Shown in pieces: positions 1 through 6,796 of a stretch of 8,964 bases of DNA (position 1 is the stretch's first letter; every line of letters starts with the position of its first letter). The DNA is from Xanthobacteraceae bacterium (GTDB taxonomy: Bacteria; Pseudomonadota; Alphaproteobacteria; Rhizobiales; Xanthobacteraceae). Both the position numbers and the translations under genes were made by a program. The stretch lies in contig JASHRR010000726.1 in NCBI GenBank assembly GCA_030037185.1, positions 1 to 8,964 on the forward strand, written 5' to 3'. The notes beneath the pieces are model-generated. The model was not told the origin of the DNA and searched no databases. It was given only the letters and a program-made list of their open reading frames with translations.

Positions 1-1
1 A

Positions 2-445
2 ATTGGGCCATCGGCTGCGCTGGCCCGCTACGTGACCATCTTGCTCACGCGCAACGGTCGCGCAGCTCGCACGCTCGACGCCACAGGTATGGGCTTGGCC
101 GATCAACTCATCGATCTTCACCAGGGAGATGCAGTGTTGATTCTCGCCTATGGCCGGGCTTACCGTGAAGTCGCCGCTACATTCGCCGAAGCGAGCCAGC
201 TTGGTCTACCGACAGTCCTTGTCACTGACAGCCTTGACGGAAAGTTGGCACGCAAGGCCGGGGTCGTCATTCCCGCGAAACGGGGGCGGGCCAACCGCGT
301 CGCGCTTCATGGAACAACACTTGTCGTGCTGGAAGCCATCGTGCTTGGACTTGCGGCCTCCGATCGTAAGCGTGCAATCGACGCTTTACAGCGCCTGAAT
401 GATCTGCGTGCGGAAGTCAATGGGATGCGAGTCGATATTGGCTGA
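2..445 (+). CDS. RpiR/MurR-family transcriptional regulator, C-terminal SIS domain (5' end outside window)
   Basis: The frame is open from the left edge to a TGA, giving 147 visible residues, so this is the C-terminal half of a longer protein; RpiR-type regulators are usually about 280-300 residues with an N-terminal helix-turn-helix, which is not in the window. The visible part has the alternating strand/helix pattern of a SIS domain: IGPSAALARYVTILL, then GLADQLIDLHQGDAVLILAYG, a helix AAT-FAEASQLG, the strand LPTVLVTDS and a later hydrophobic helix VVLEAIVLGL. In this family SIS domains sense phosphosugars or other small ligands and alter DNA binding. The usual serine-rich phosphate loop (S-x-S-G-x-S/T) is replaced here by A-Y-G-R-A-Y at about 146-163, so a sugar-phosphate ligand is doubtful. 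The GTG at 32 lies inside the domain and is not the real start. It is separated from the hydantoin genes by about 4 kb, so control of them is only a possibility. Confidence 0.8.
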   Translation: MGPSAALARYVTILLTRNGRAARTLDATGMGLADQLIDLHQGDAVLILAYGRAYREVAATFAEASQLGLPTVLVTDSLDGKLARKAGVVIPAKRGRANRVALHGTTLVVLEAIVLGLAASDRKRAIDALQRLNDLRAEVNGMRVDIG

Positions 446-449
446 ACCC

Positions 450-467
450 CCGGAATGGAGCTTCCGG
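450..467 (+). terminator. Candidate terminator hairpin after the regulator gene
   Basis: Five bases beyond the regulator stop codon, CCGGAA (450-455) and TTCCGG (462-467) form a perfect 6-bp stem around the loop TGGAGC. There is no following T-run, so it may be a factor-dependent terminator or an mRNA 3'-end stabiliser rather than a classical intrinsic terminator. Confidence 0.4.
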
Positions 468-605
468 TAACCGATGGACCGCAGCGCACGAAACATGTTG
501 GACCGCCGAAGCGCAAGCTCGCGGGCCGGGCCGCCAGCGCCACTGCGGCCCGCGCTGTGAGGTGCTAATCAAGGCCCGAGCATTCCCGGCGCAACCTCGC
601 ACTGA

Positions 606-740
606 AACCTCACCCGGGCAAGACAACCGCTCCTCAAGATCATCAAGGGCCTTCATGGGCCTGACAACGGCGATCAGGAAATCGGGTCGGTGACGGTGCG
701 CAAGCTTGAAAGCGCGCTGGCGCGAGCCGGGATGACGTGA
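606..740 (+). pseudogene. Gene-remnant reading frame, family not recognised
   Basis: The frame is open from after a TGA at 603-605 to a TGA at 738-740 and encodes about 44 residues, including LLKIIKGLHGPDNGDQEIG followed by SVTVRKLESALARAGMT. The codons from LLKIIKG onward end mostly in G or C, as in the intact genes nearby, and the peptide reads like the amphipathic C-terminal end of a real protein. No good start codon or ribosome-binding site precedes it, which suggests a remnant of a longer gene. About 15 bases after the stop, a 6-bp GC stem (757-762 with 770-775) may be its old terminator. I do not recognise the family, and a chance frame remains possible. Confidence 0.3.
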
Positions 741-1227
741 TCTGCATTGCCTGCGGGGCGGGACTTTACCCCGCCGCAACCGCGCCGTCGAAGAACCCAA
801 GGCGGCATTACCGACTGAAATCAAGTTCGGTCAAATCCTCGATGGCACGTTCCCGCATCTGATTGGGTCAAGGAGACGCGCCAACGCATCGCCGGCGGGT
901 ATCCATTCGGGGATCACCTGATCGGATATCCGCCTCACTCGGCTTGCCGTATTCGATGTCGGCGCCGGGCAATGACAATCGGGCTGGTCGGCGCACCGCC
1001 CGGCAAGGGATCGTCGCCGTCGATCCGCTCGGCGATGTCTGCGGCGAACTTCCGAGAAAAAAGGGGTCCACGCCGCGCGTCACCACTGAAGGGAGAGGGC
1101 GAACGTCTTTCAGAACTCAGGTCGCTTTGATCGCGTACACAGCCGCAACGCGATCGATCCTGCATGCGATCCCTTGCGCGTTATGTGAAATGATCGGCGT
1201 CTGCAAGCCAACCGGCATTGTATCCCT

Positions 1228-1383
1228 TCAGTCAAGCGTCAACGCGTCGATTAAGGAGCCGAAGGTCTGCACCAGTGGAATTTCATGCCACTCGACAACG
1301 GTGGTCTCGTCATCTGGCAGATGGACAGTCGTGCGTGTCCCTGCGATCGGCGCTTGGTCAGGGCATGCAGGTGAATGCCACCC
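1228..1383 (-). pseudogene. Gene-remnant reading frame on the minus strand, family not recognised
   Basis: On the minus strand a frame is open from after a TGA at 1384-1386 to a TGA at 1228-1230, giving 51 residues. The C-terminal part contains GTRTTVHLPDDETTVVEWHE followed by IPLVQTFGSLIDALTLD. This has the balanced composition and alternating hydrophobic pattern of a folded protein, unlike the Arg/Pro-rich frames around it. No ATG lies in the open stretch, and the only GTG is close to the stop, so it cannot be an intact gene. A neighbouring frame from an ATG near 1415 covers the same bases, so a frameshifted ancestor is possible. I do not recognise the family. Confidence 0.3.
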
Positions 1384-2039
1384 TCAAGACTGGGACCAGC
1401 CGTAATCCGGCGCATCTACTGACTGTCATAGACGCCTTACATCAACGAAACGATCGTTCGACGGCAAGATTGCCAAACCGTTTATCAAACGCTGCAGGGC
1501 AGGATCCCACGGCACCAGCAGAGATTTTGCCCAGCCCGCTTCATTGCCAACAGCACGGGACCGATACCAGAAGAAAAGCTGCAGCCGGAAGTGTCCAGGG
1601 TATTCGTGCATGTCCCTAAGCCGGTAATCGTGAAGCCAACATAAACAAATACGGTTTGCCCGAACTTCGGAAAACAAGCTCCAAACGCACCCCGTAATTG
1701 GGGTTGCGATAGCTCGGCTGGATCAAGACGAGTCCGTGCCGTTTCGCTGAGATCGAAACCGGCTCCTGGATAGCGGGGTGGCGGCGCACCCGTGGCGCTG
1801 CAAGCTTGTGACGCGCGAGGTCAATCATCGCTCCAACAAACCTGCTCAGCCTCGTTGCGGGTTCCGCGGCTCTGGCCAGGAGCTACCCGCCAGATCGCGG
1901 CTCGCGAACCCGAATCTTCGTCGGGTGCTTCACTGAGTCCAGGCTCTCACCGCGAATCAGGACCTGCGTATTCGCAAATGAGCAGGCGCGGATGCGATCC
2001 TTACATGCAAGAACCTGTTGAGTGTCAAGTGGAGGGTGC

Positions 2040-2260
2040 CGCGTCGTCCTCGCCGCCGTGCCCTCGGGGCGCTAACGGCAAGCCCAGGGCGGCCGGACGC
2101 CCTTTTTCGGTGTGCCGAGGGCGATTGCCTTTCCCAATGCCGCCTTCGGCGCGCGCGGGGCCAGCCATCCCTCGCACTGCGCACGCTGATCAATCCACCG
2201 AACCGCCGGGCACGGACCCGTATGCCCGCCGGCGCGGGCGGGGCGGCGCTGTGAGGCGTC
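2040..2260. repeat. GC-rich segment, possibly a copy of a dispersed intergenic element
   Basis: This block is extremely GC-rich, contains the stem-loop at 2087-2107 and several further GC-rich complementary runs (for example around 2225-2256). It can be read through without stops in more than one frame although no frame gives a recognisable protein. Short hypothetical proteins translated from similar-looking sequence are, from memory only, frequent in Bradyrhizobium-type genomes. That would fit a dispersed noncoding element, but only one copy is in the window. Confidence 0.2.
2087..2107 (+). terminator. Candidate intrinsic terminator
   Basis: GGGCG (2087-2091) and CGCCC (2098-2102) pair around a six-base GCCGGA loop and are followed at once by TTTTT (2103-2107). 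The shape is that of a small Rho-independent terminator for plus-strand transcription, yet no intact gene ends just upstream, so it probably belonged to DNA that has decayed, or is chance. Confidence 0.35.
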
Positions 2261-2358
2261 GCCCGATCCGATCAGCCGGCGAGCAATGTGCCGGCATGGC
2301 GCGGACCCGAAGGTCGCTGCGGATCCTTGGACAGATCTTTTTAATTGGCGAACCGCCG

Positions 2359-4041
2359 TTACTCGAGCCCAGTCCCTGGTGTAAAAGAAACACCGCGCAG
2401 CACCTCGGCAAACCGCGCAGTTGTCAGCGTCATGAAGGATTCGCCGGCCGGAAGGCTTGTCGCGGCCAGGCGATCAGTGATCATGACCAGCTTGTTGGGG
2501 TCAGCGCCCTGGTCGCCGCTGCCGCTCACCGTCGAGGTGATCGCCCAGATGGTGGCGGTGCCGTCGCGATTGACGCGGCCGGTGAGGTTGCGCAGGCCGT
2601 CGGTCGCGGGCGACCACGGCAGGCCGGTCGCCGGATTATTGCCTGTCGGATAACCGCCGACCGTATACGGCTCGCCCAGATCGAGCCCCGCAGTCAGGAC
2701 GTACGCCAGATTCCATTGACCCTGAGCGGCGTCGAAGACCCATTTCTGCAGACCCGCGGTGGTCTGGCTGGCAGCTGCCGCGTACGTTCCGCCGTTGAAT
2801 GTATTTGTGCCATTACCCTCATCGGCAACATAGAGCGTCGTCGCATTGGCAAACCACACTCCGAATGGAAAGGAATCCGTGGTGTTCTTCGCAAGAATGG
2901 TTGTGAAACCCTTTAGCACGCACATGTTGTACGGGAAGACACCCTCGCTGGCCAGATTAGCGGAATTGTAGAAAATCGGTGTTGTTGGCAGCGTGACGGA
3001 CGGTGCGGGCAAGCCCACTCCTGTCGGGCAGGCGGGGGGATTGCCATTATTGCCGGCCGCACCCGAACTATCGATGAAATAAACGGTGTTGACGCCGTTA
3101 CCGCCGCTCCCCTTGGTGAGATAGATGACGTTGTTGAAGATCGCGAGACCTCGGAAATTGGTGTCCTTGCCGATCTTGTCCGCCTTGTCGCCGAGTTCGG
3201 TGATGCTGAAGCTGCCGACCGGCGTCGGAAGTCCGGGGTCCATTTGCGCTCTGAGCGGCTTGTCCGCAGCAGTCAAGATCTGGGCTCCTGCGCCGACGAT
3301 GATCCCGGCGGGCTGAGGGTTGGCGCCATTTCCCGCATTGCCGGCCGTGTAGAAAAGATTTGCGCCGGCGTTGTCGTTCAGAATCGCTGCACGTCCATTG
3401 TTGCCGCTATACGCATTGGTTTTGGTAAACCTAAACTTCCCGTGTTGATCGACCTGAGCAACCAGGCGGTAGAACTGCCCGGGCACCGGGTTGGTCGGAT
3501 CAACTACGAATGGCGTGTTGGAGTTGGAGACATCGAGCGCATCGACCGACGCCAGGTATCCCATCAACGTCACAACGCGCTTGTCGGTCGACAGGTTGAG
3601 GGCAAGTTCCGACTTGGACGAGAAGCTGGTTACCATCTGGTCGGAGTTCGCCCTGATTTGCGGTTGCAAGCTGTTAGGGACTTCGAGCGAATTGACCAGC
3701 CAGCCGGTTTGCGTGATCTGATCGAGGAAGATCCTGGAGGTGATGCCGAAGCTCCCATCCACGATGGCGTTGTTGAAGACTTGCGGATAGGTGCCGTCGG
3801 CCGTTGCCGTCACACAGTTTGACCCGGTACAGTTAGGCGGCAGCTGCGCGCCAACGACAACATTGTTGGGATTGTTATCGTAGACGGACCGGCTGACCAA
3901 GAGATTGCCGGGCCGAAAGGCGGCCTCGTCATCCGCGAGGACCAACTGAGTATGTGTTAGACAAGCCAGCGTGGCCGTAACCGCGAGGCCCGATTGGAAA
4001 ATGAAAGTGCGGACAAATTTATGCGTCTTTGTGTGCTTCAT
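2359..4041 (-). CDS. Secreted beta-propeller-like protein of unknown function
   Basis: A 560-residue protein starting at ATG with AGGGG seven bases upstream. Residues 1-36 are a typical Sec signal peptide: basic start (KHTKTHKFVR), hydrophobic core, then LVLA before DDEA, so cleavage after Ala36 is likely and the mature protein would be periplasmic or exported. The mature part is rich in Asn, Thr, Gly and Ala and carries strand-turn-strand units that resemble propeller blades: FRGLAIFNNVIYLTKG (about 297-311), GVWFANATTLYVADEGNG (394-411), LQKWVFDAAQGQWNLAYVL (431-449) and a Thr-rich unit at 487-504. It ends with a distinctive LRGVSFTPGTG. Four cysteines remain after cleavage (71, 76, 338, 374) and could form disulfides. 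No catalytic motif was recognised. It lies 407 bases downstream of the hydantoinase on the same strand; a shared transcript is possible, but its own ribosome-binding site and long leader suggest separate expression. Existence of the gene is very likely; the fold is an inference. Confidence 0.85.
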   Translation of the reverse strand: MKHTKTHKFVRTFIFQSGLAVTATLACLTHTQLVLADDEAAFRPGNLLVSRSVYDNNPNNVVVGAQLPPNCTGSNCVTATADGTYPQVFNNAIVDGSFGITSRIFLDQITQTGWLVNSLEVPNSLQPQIRANSDQMVTSFSSKSELALNLSTDKRVVTLMGYLASVDALDVSNSNTPFVVDPTNPVPGQFYRLVAQVDQHGKFRFTKTNAYSGNNGRAAILNDNAGANLFYTAGNAGNGANPQPAGIIVGAGAQILTAADKPLRAQMDPGLPTPVGSFSITELGDKADKIGKDTNFRGLAIFNNVIYLTKGSGGNGVNTVYFIDSSGAAGNNGNPPACPTGVGLPAPSVTLPTTPIFYNSANLASEGVFPYNMCVLKGFTTILAKNTTDSFPFGVWFANATTLYVADEGNGTNTFNGGTYAAAASQTTAGLQKWVFDAAQGQWNLAYVLTAGLDLGEPYTVGGYPTGNNPATGLPWSPATDGLRNLTGRVNRDGTATIWAITSTVSGSGDQGADPNKLVMITDRLAATSLPAGESFMTLTTARFAEVLRGVSFTPGTGLE

Positions 4042-4448
4042 CGCAGATCCCCTATAGGCGCCCCTCCATCGCTTTGCGGAGCGAGCGCGGCGATCATGCC
4101 GGTGATATGTTGCAGCCTTGCGAAACCGGAGCCTTGGCGCCGCTGCGATCGGCTCCTGCTGGCGTCACGGCCGCGGCCGGCAGGCGCAGCTGAACGCCGG
4201 CGGAGAGACGGGCATGGCGAAGTTCGCGATGCCAGACCAGATAGATGTGCCGCTTGCGCACATTTTTCATCGCGCAGTGAGCTTGCGACGGGTAGGCAGG
4301 ACAAATCCGCGCAGGGTCGAGTGTCACGAGCATCGCCACGAGCACCGGTAATTCGCACCTGTACCAGAGATGGAGGAGGGCCGGGGGGCGGTGATCACGA
4401 ACCGCTCAAGCCCTCGCGCTGCGACCAGACGCGGAGGCAGAACGCCGA
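4042..4448. other. 407-base intergenic region between hydantoinase and secreted protein
   Basis: Short frames cross this stretch on both strands (minus 4094-4345 and 4038-4358, plus 4118-4351), but none has a recognisable product, a good ribosome-binding site or a coding-like pattern. It should contain the 3' end of the hydantoinase transcript and the promoter and leader of the secreted-protein gene. GCGGT (4388-4392) and ACCGC (4401-4405) could pair around GATCACGA as a weak hairpin downstream of the hydantoinase. No convincing -35/-10 pair was found. Confidence 0.5.
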
Positions 4449-5915
4449 TCAGATATCCGCCCCGAAATTTTGTTGCGGATCGAACTCGGGCCCGCGGCGG
4501 CCGGTTGGCTCGGCGGCAGCACCGGCATCGCGCGCCAGGAAACGACCCGAGCCCGGTGCAGCGTGCAGGGCTCCCTCGTCGACCACGACGCGGCCGCGGC
4601 TCAATACCGTCACCGGCCACCCCGTGACGGTGCGGCCCTCGTATGGCGAATAGCCCGCGAGATCATGCATGAGCTGCGCACCGATCGTCACCTTGCGGTT
4701 CGGCTCCCAGATCGCGATGTCGGCGTCGGAGCCGATCGCGATCTGTCCCTTGCGAGGATGCACGCCGTATATTTTTGCGGGTTCGGTCGCCGTCAGCGAG
4801 ACGAACTTCTCCACGCCGAGCCGGCCTTGCGAGACCATGGCATCGAACAGCAATGGCAGGCGGGCCTCCAGGCCGGGCATGCCGTTTGGGATGGCTTTGA
4901 AGTCTGGATCGGCGCCGTTGATGAATTTGCCGGCCGTGTCAAAGCGATAGGGGGCATGGTCGGACGACACGGTCTGCAGATCGCCAAGCGACAGCGCGCG
5001 CCACAGCGCCTCCTGGTCGGACGGCTGGCGCATCGGCGGGCTGCAAATCCATTTTGCGCCTTCGAGCCCGGGGCGGTTGAGGTCGTTGGCGGTAAGCAAG
5101 AGATACTGCGGGCAGGTCTCGGCAAAAACCTTGAGCCCTTCCCCCCGCGCCTGCCGAATCCGCGCTGCGCCTTCGGCCGATGAGACATGGAAGATCATGA
5201 TTGGTTGATCGATGAAAGCGGCGAGCGTGATGACGCGGTTGAAGGCTTCGGCCTCACTGGCTCGGGGATGGCTGACGGCGTGATAGCGCGGTGCCCGATA
5301 GCCGTTGCTGATGAGGCGCTTGCCCGTCCACGAGATCATCGCGTGATTTTCGGCGTGTACGCAGACCAATGCGCGGTTCTCGCGGGCAGCGTATAACACA
5401 TCGAGCAATTGCATGTCGTCGAGCCTGATGCGGTCATAGGTCATGAACACTTTGATGCTGCTGTGCCCGGCCTTGACGAGCTTCGGAAGATGGTTCTTGA
5501 GGGACGTCTCAGTCGGATCGGCGATGATCATATGGAAGGCATAATCGATCACCGCGCCCTTGCGGGCGAGCGCATGATAGGCATCGACGACCTCGTCCAG
5601 CTTGAGGCCGATATGCTGGGCTGCGAAAGAGATCACGGTGGTGGTGCCGCCGAACGCCGCCGAGACGGTCGCGCTTTCAAACGTATCCGCATTGAGGATG
5701 CCTGCCGCCGACACCTGCTCGATATGGGCATGGCTGTCTACGCCGCCGGGCAGCACCAGCTTGCCACGGGCGTCGATCTCATTCGCACCACGCGGCAGGT
5801 CGCGGCCGACCGCCGCGATGGTCTCGCCGTCGATCGCTACATCGGCCGGAAATATCGCCGAGGAGGTCGCAACGATGCCGCCGCGCAATACAAGATCGTA
5901 AGGCTTTGTGGACAT
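4449..5915 (-). CDS. hydA: D-hydantoinase / dihydropyrimidinase-type cyclic amidohydrolase
   Basis: A 488-residue, full-length amidohydrolase that hydrolyses the ring of hydantoins or dihydropyrimidines to N-carbamoyl amino acids in the cytoplasm. The N-terminal strand block (YDLVLRGGIV, residues 6-15) leads into the binuclear-metal site. His62 and His64 lie in DSHAHIEQ, the likely carbamylated Lys155 in SIKVFMTYD, His187 in VHAENH, His243 in IFHVSSAE and Asp319 in SSDHAPY. The composite beta-sandwich returns near the C-terminus (GSDADIAIW, GWPVTVLSRGRVVVDEG), followed by a short tail PEFDPQQNFGADI. The first motif reads HAH and is followed by IEQ, unlike the HTH commonly quoted for this family, which points to a particular subfamily. 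The frame stays open 263 codons further upstream, but that part is antisense to the racemase gene. The ATG at 5915 has GGAG eight bases upstream and begins the domain correctly. It is divergent from the racemase; the nearby carbamoylase supports a hydantoin rather than a pyrimidine role, though the exact substrate is unknown. Confidence 0.9.
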   Translation of the reverse strand: MSTKPYDLVLRGGIVATSSAIFPADVAIDGETIAAVGRDLPRGANEIDARGKLVLPGGVDSHAHIEQVSAAGILNADTFESATVSAAFGGTTTVISFAAQHIGLKLDEVVDAYHALARKGAVIDYAFHMIIADPTETSLKNHLPKLVKAGHSSIKVFMTYDRIRLDDMQLLDVLYAARENRALVCVHAENHAMISWTGKRLISNGYRAPRYHAVSHPRASEAEAFNRVITLAAFIDQPIMIFHVSSAEGAARIRQARGEGLKVFAETCPQYLLLTANDLNRPGLEGAKWICSPPMRQPSDQEALWRALSLGDLQTVSSDHAPYRFDTAGKFINGADPDFKAIPNGMPGLEARLPLLFDAMVSQGRLGVEKFVSLTATEPAKIYGVHPRKGQIAIGSDADIAIWEPNRKVTIGAQLMHDLAGYSPYEGRTVTGWPVTVLSRGRVVVDEGALHAAPGSGRFLARDAGAAAEPTGRRGPEFDPQQNFGADI

Positions 5916-5927
5916 GGCATGATCTCC

Positions 5928-5942
5928 AGCCGGTGACCGGCT
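5928..5942. promoter_or_regulatory. Perfect palindrome against the hydantoinase ribosome-binding site
   Basis: AGCCGGT and ACCGGCT are perfect reverse complements around one central base. On the minus strand the element ends where the GGAG ribosome-binding site of the hydantoinase begins. It could be a dimeric-repressor operator, or in RNA a 6-bp hairpin with a three-base loop that limits ribosome access. Confidence 0.4.
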
Positions 5943-6026
5943 TCTTTCGTTCCCGCCGGCAGGATACAACAGACGGCTGGTGATGGCAGATTGTCGATCG
6001 CGATTGCCGCGCGACAGCCCGCCCTG

Positions 6027-6038
6027 CAACGATCGTTG
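6027..6038. promoter_or_regulatory. Perfect 12-bp palindrome against the racemase ribosome-binding site
   Basis: CAACGATCGTTG equals its own reverse complement and overlaps by one base the GGAAGGA ribosome-binding site of the racemase gene. The central CGATCG core is common by chance in GC-rich genomes, so the flanking match (CAA/TTG) and the position are what make it a candidate operator. It is not the same sequence as the palindrome at 5928-5942. Confidence 0.35.
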
Positions 6039-6050
6039 GAAGGACACCAC

Positions 6051-6716
6051 ATGGTGCGCACGGATATCCTGGTGATCAATCCGAATTCGAATCCGGCCGT
6101 CACCGCCGGGCTCGAGGTTGCGCTTGGCACTCTGCGCATGGCTGACGGCCCATCGATCCGCTGCGTGACGCTGTCGGAGGGGCCGTTCGGTATTGAATGC
6201 CAGAAGGATGTGGAGCAAGTCGCGCTGCCGCTGCGCCGGCTGGTGGAGCGGGACAACGCCGCCGACGCGTTTGTGATTGCGTGTTTCAGCGATCCCGGCC
6301 TCTATGTGTGCCGCGAGGCGACACGGCGTCCGGTATTCGGTATCAACGAGTGCGGCGTGCTGAGCGCGCTCGCCCGTGGCGATCGCTTCGGCATCATCGC
6401 GATCGCGGCAAAATCGATCGCCCGACATCGGCGCTATCTGCGGCAGATGGGCCTTACCGAGCGGTTCGCGGGCGAGCGCCCTGTCGGCCTGAGCGTTGCA
6501 GAGACCGCGTCGCAGGAGCGCGCCTTTGCCCGGATGGAAGCGGTTGGCCGAGAGCTCGTTGAAAAAGACGGAGCGGACGTCATCGTCATGGGTTGCGCCG
6601 GCATGGCACGCCACCGCCGCGCCCTCGAAATGACGCTTGGCGTGCCGGTGATCGATCCAACCCAGGCAGCCGTAGCAATGGCAATCGGCGCAGTGCAGGT
6701 GCAAATGCTGCTATAG
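6051..6716 (+). CDS. Hydantoin racemase-like protein (Asp/Glu/hydantoin racemase superfamily)
   Basis: A 221-residue cytoplasmic enzyme expected to interconvert D- and L-5-substituted hydantoins, without cofactor, using two cysteines as acid and base. Both are present: Cys78 in IACFSDPGLY and Cys182 in VMGCAGMA, at positions very close to those described for characterised hydantoin racemases. The N-terminus carries the family signature INPNSN (residues 9-14), and the C-terminal IDPTQAAVAMA closes the second half of the pseudo-symmetric fold. The ATG at 6051 follows GGAAGGA with six bases between and directly begins the first strand; an in-frame TTG 60 bases upstream would add a peptide with no family character. 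The gene is divergent from the hydantoinase and convergent with the carbamoylase, so all three steps of a hydantoin pathway are adjacent. It lets the D-specific pathway consume both enantiomers. The related allantoin racemases share these motifs and are the main alternative; slightly short for the family. Confidence 0.85.
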   Translation: MVRTDILVINPNSNPAVTAGLEVALGTLRMADGPSIRCVTLSEGPFGIECQKDVEQVALPLRRLVERDNAADAFVIACFSDPGLYVCREATRRPVFGINECGVLSALARGDRFGIIAIAAKSIARHRRYLRQMGLTERFAGERPVGLSVAETASQERAFARMEAVGRELVEKDGADVIVMGCAGMARHRRALEMTLGVPVIDPTQAAVAMAIGAVQVQMLL

Positions 6717-6717
6717 C

Positions 6718-6760
6718 GGCGCGACCCGAATAGGCGGCTCGCATGTGTGCGAGTCGCGCC
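6718..6760. terminator. Nested hairpin between convergent genes, probable bidirectional terminator
   Basis: GGCGCGAC (6718-6725) and GTCGCGCC (6753-6760) are perfect 8-base reverse complements. Inside them CTCGCA (6738-6743) and TGCGAG (6748-6753) form a second 6-bp stem around TGTG, extendable to ten pairs with one wobble. The element starts one base after the racemase stop and ends 36 bases before the carbamoylase stop. There is no T-run on either strand, so it may end transcripts with Rho or act mainly as a barrier to antisense readthrough and a stabiliser of 3' ends. Confidence 0.5.
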
Positions 6761-6796
6761 ACGGGCGTCTATCGAGTCATGGGCTGATTTGTCCCG

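Larger units (their letters stand above)
446..2358. other. 1.9-kb stretch without an intact recognisable gene; decayed DNA
   Basis: Several open frames cross this stretch on both strands (for example plus 863-1405 and 1218-1619, minus 417-824 and 1426-1677). Their translations are rich in Arg, Ser and Pro, lack recognisable motifs and overlap one another, as expected of chance frames in GC-rich DNA. Short pieces do look formerly coding (entries at 606-740 and 1228-1383). Around 1621-1680 the G+C falls to about 45% by hand count (27 of 60), well below the surrounding genes. No tRNA, rRNA, CRISPR repeat or intact transposase was seen. The simplest reading is an accumulation of gene remnants, possibly of transferred origin, between the regulator and the secreted-protein gene. 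Confidence 0.6.
5916..6050. promoter_or_regulatory. Shared divergent control region of hydantoinase and racemase genes
   Basis: This 135-base gap must hold the promoters of both diverging genes. The minus gene has GGAG (5924-5927) and the plus gene GGAAGGA (6038-6044) as ribosome-binding sites. Two separate perfect palindromes sit directly against these sites (5928-5942 and 6027-6038). I found no convincing -35/-10 pair, which is common in GC-rich alphaproteobacteria. The arrangement suggests coordinated control of ring opening and racemisation, perhaps by a hydantoin- or amino-acid-responsive regulator encoded elsewhere. Confidence 0.6.

Noticed and set aside
863..1405. A 180-codon plus-strand frame
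   Set aside because: No recognisable motif, no clear ribosome-binding site, Ser/Arg/Thr-rich composition, and it covers the more protein-like minus fragment at 1228-1383.
446..2358. Possible insertion sequence or CRISPR array in the long non-coding stretch
   Set aside because: No terminal inverted repeats, no transposase motif and no regularly spaced direct repeats were seen on reading the sequence.
1792..2916. A 374-codon plus-strand open frame
   Set aside because: Its second half is antisense to the well-supported secreted-protein gene and its first half is Arg/Pro/Ser-rich with no motif; a chance frame in GC-rich DNA.
3244..3822. A 192-codon plus-strand frame inside the secreted-protein gene
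   Set aside because: It is the complementary-strand shadow of the signal-peptide-bearing minus gene, with no ribosome-binding site or family match.
4042..4358. Short minus-strand frames between the hydantoinase and the secreted protein
   Set aside because: Arg/Ala/Pro-rich with no family resemblance, mutually overlapping, and without a convincing ribosome-binding site.
4470..5936. Plus-strand frames of 237 and 175 codons across the hydantoinase
   Set aside because: Both are antisense to a gene with all its catalytic residues and show the Asp/Arg/His-rich composition typical of such shadows.
5916..6050. A sigma-70-type promoter in the divergent gap
   Set aside because: A partial -35-like TCGACA on the minus strand has no -10 at acceptable spacing; other matches were no better than chance.
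5916..6704. A 263-codon upstream extension of the hydantoinase frame on the minus strand
   Set aside because: It lies antisense to the racemase gene, has a His/Arg/Cys-rich composition without domain character, and the ATG at 5915 has a proper ribosome-binding site and begins the family fold.
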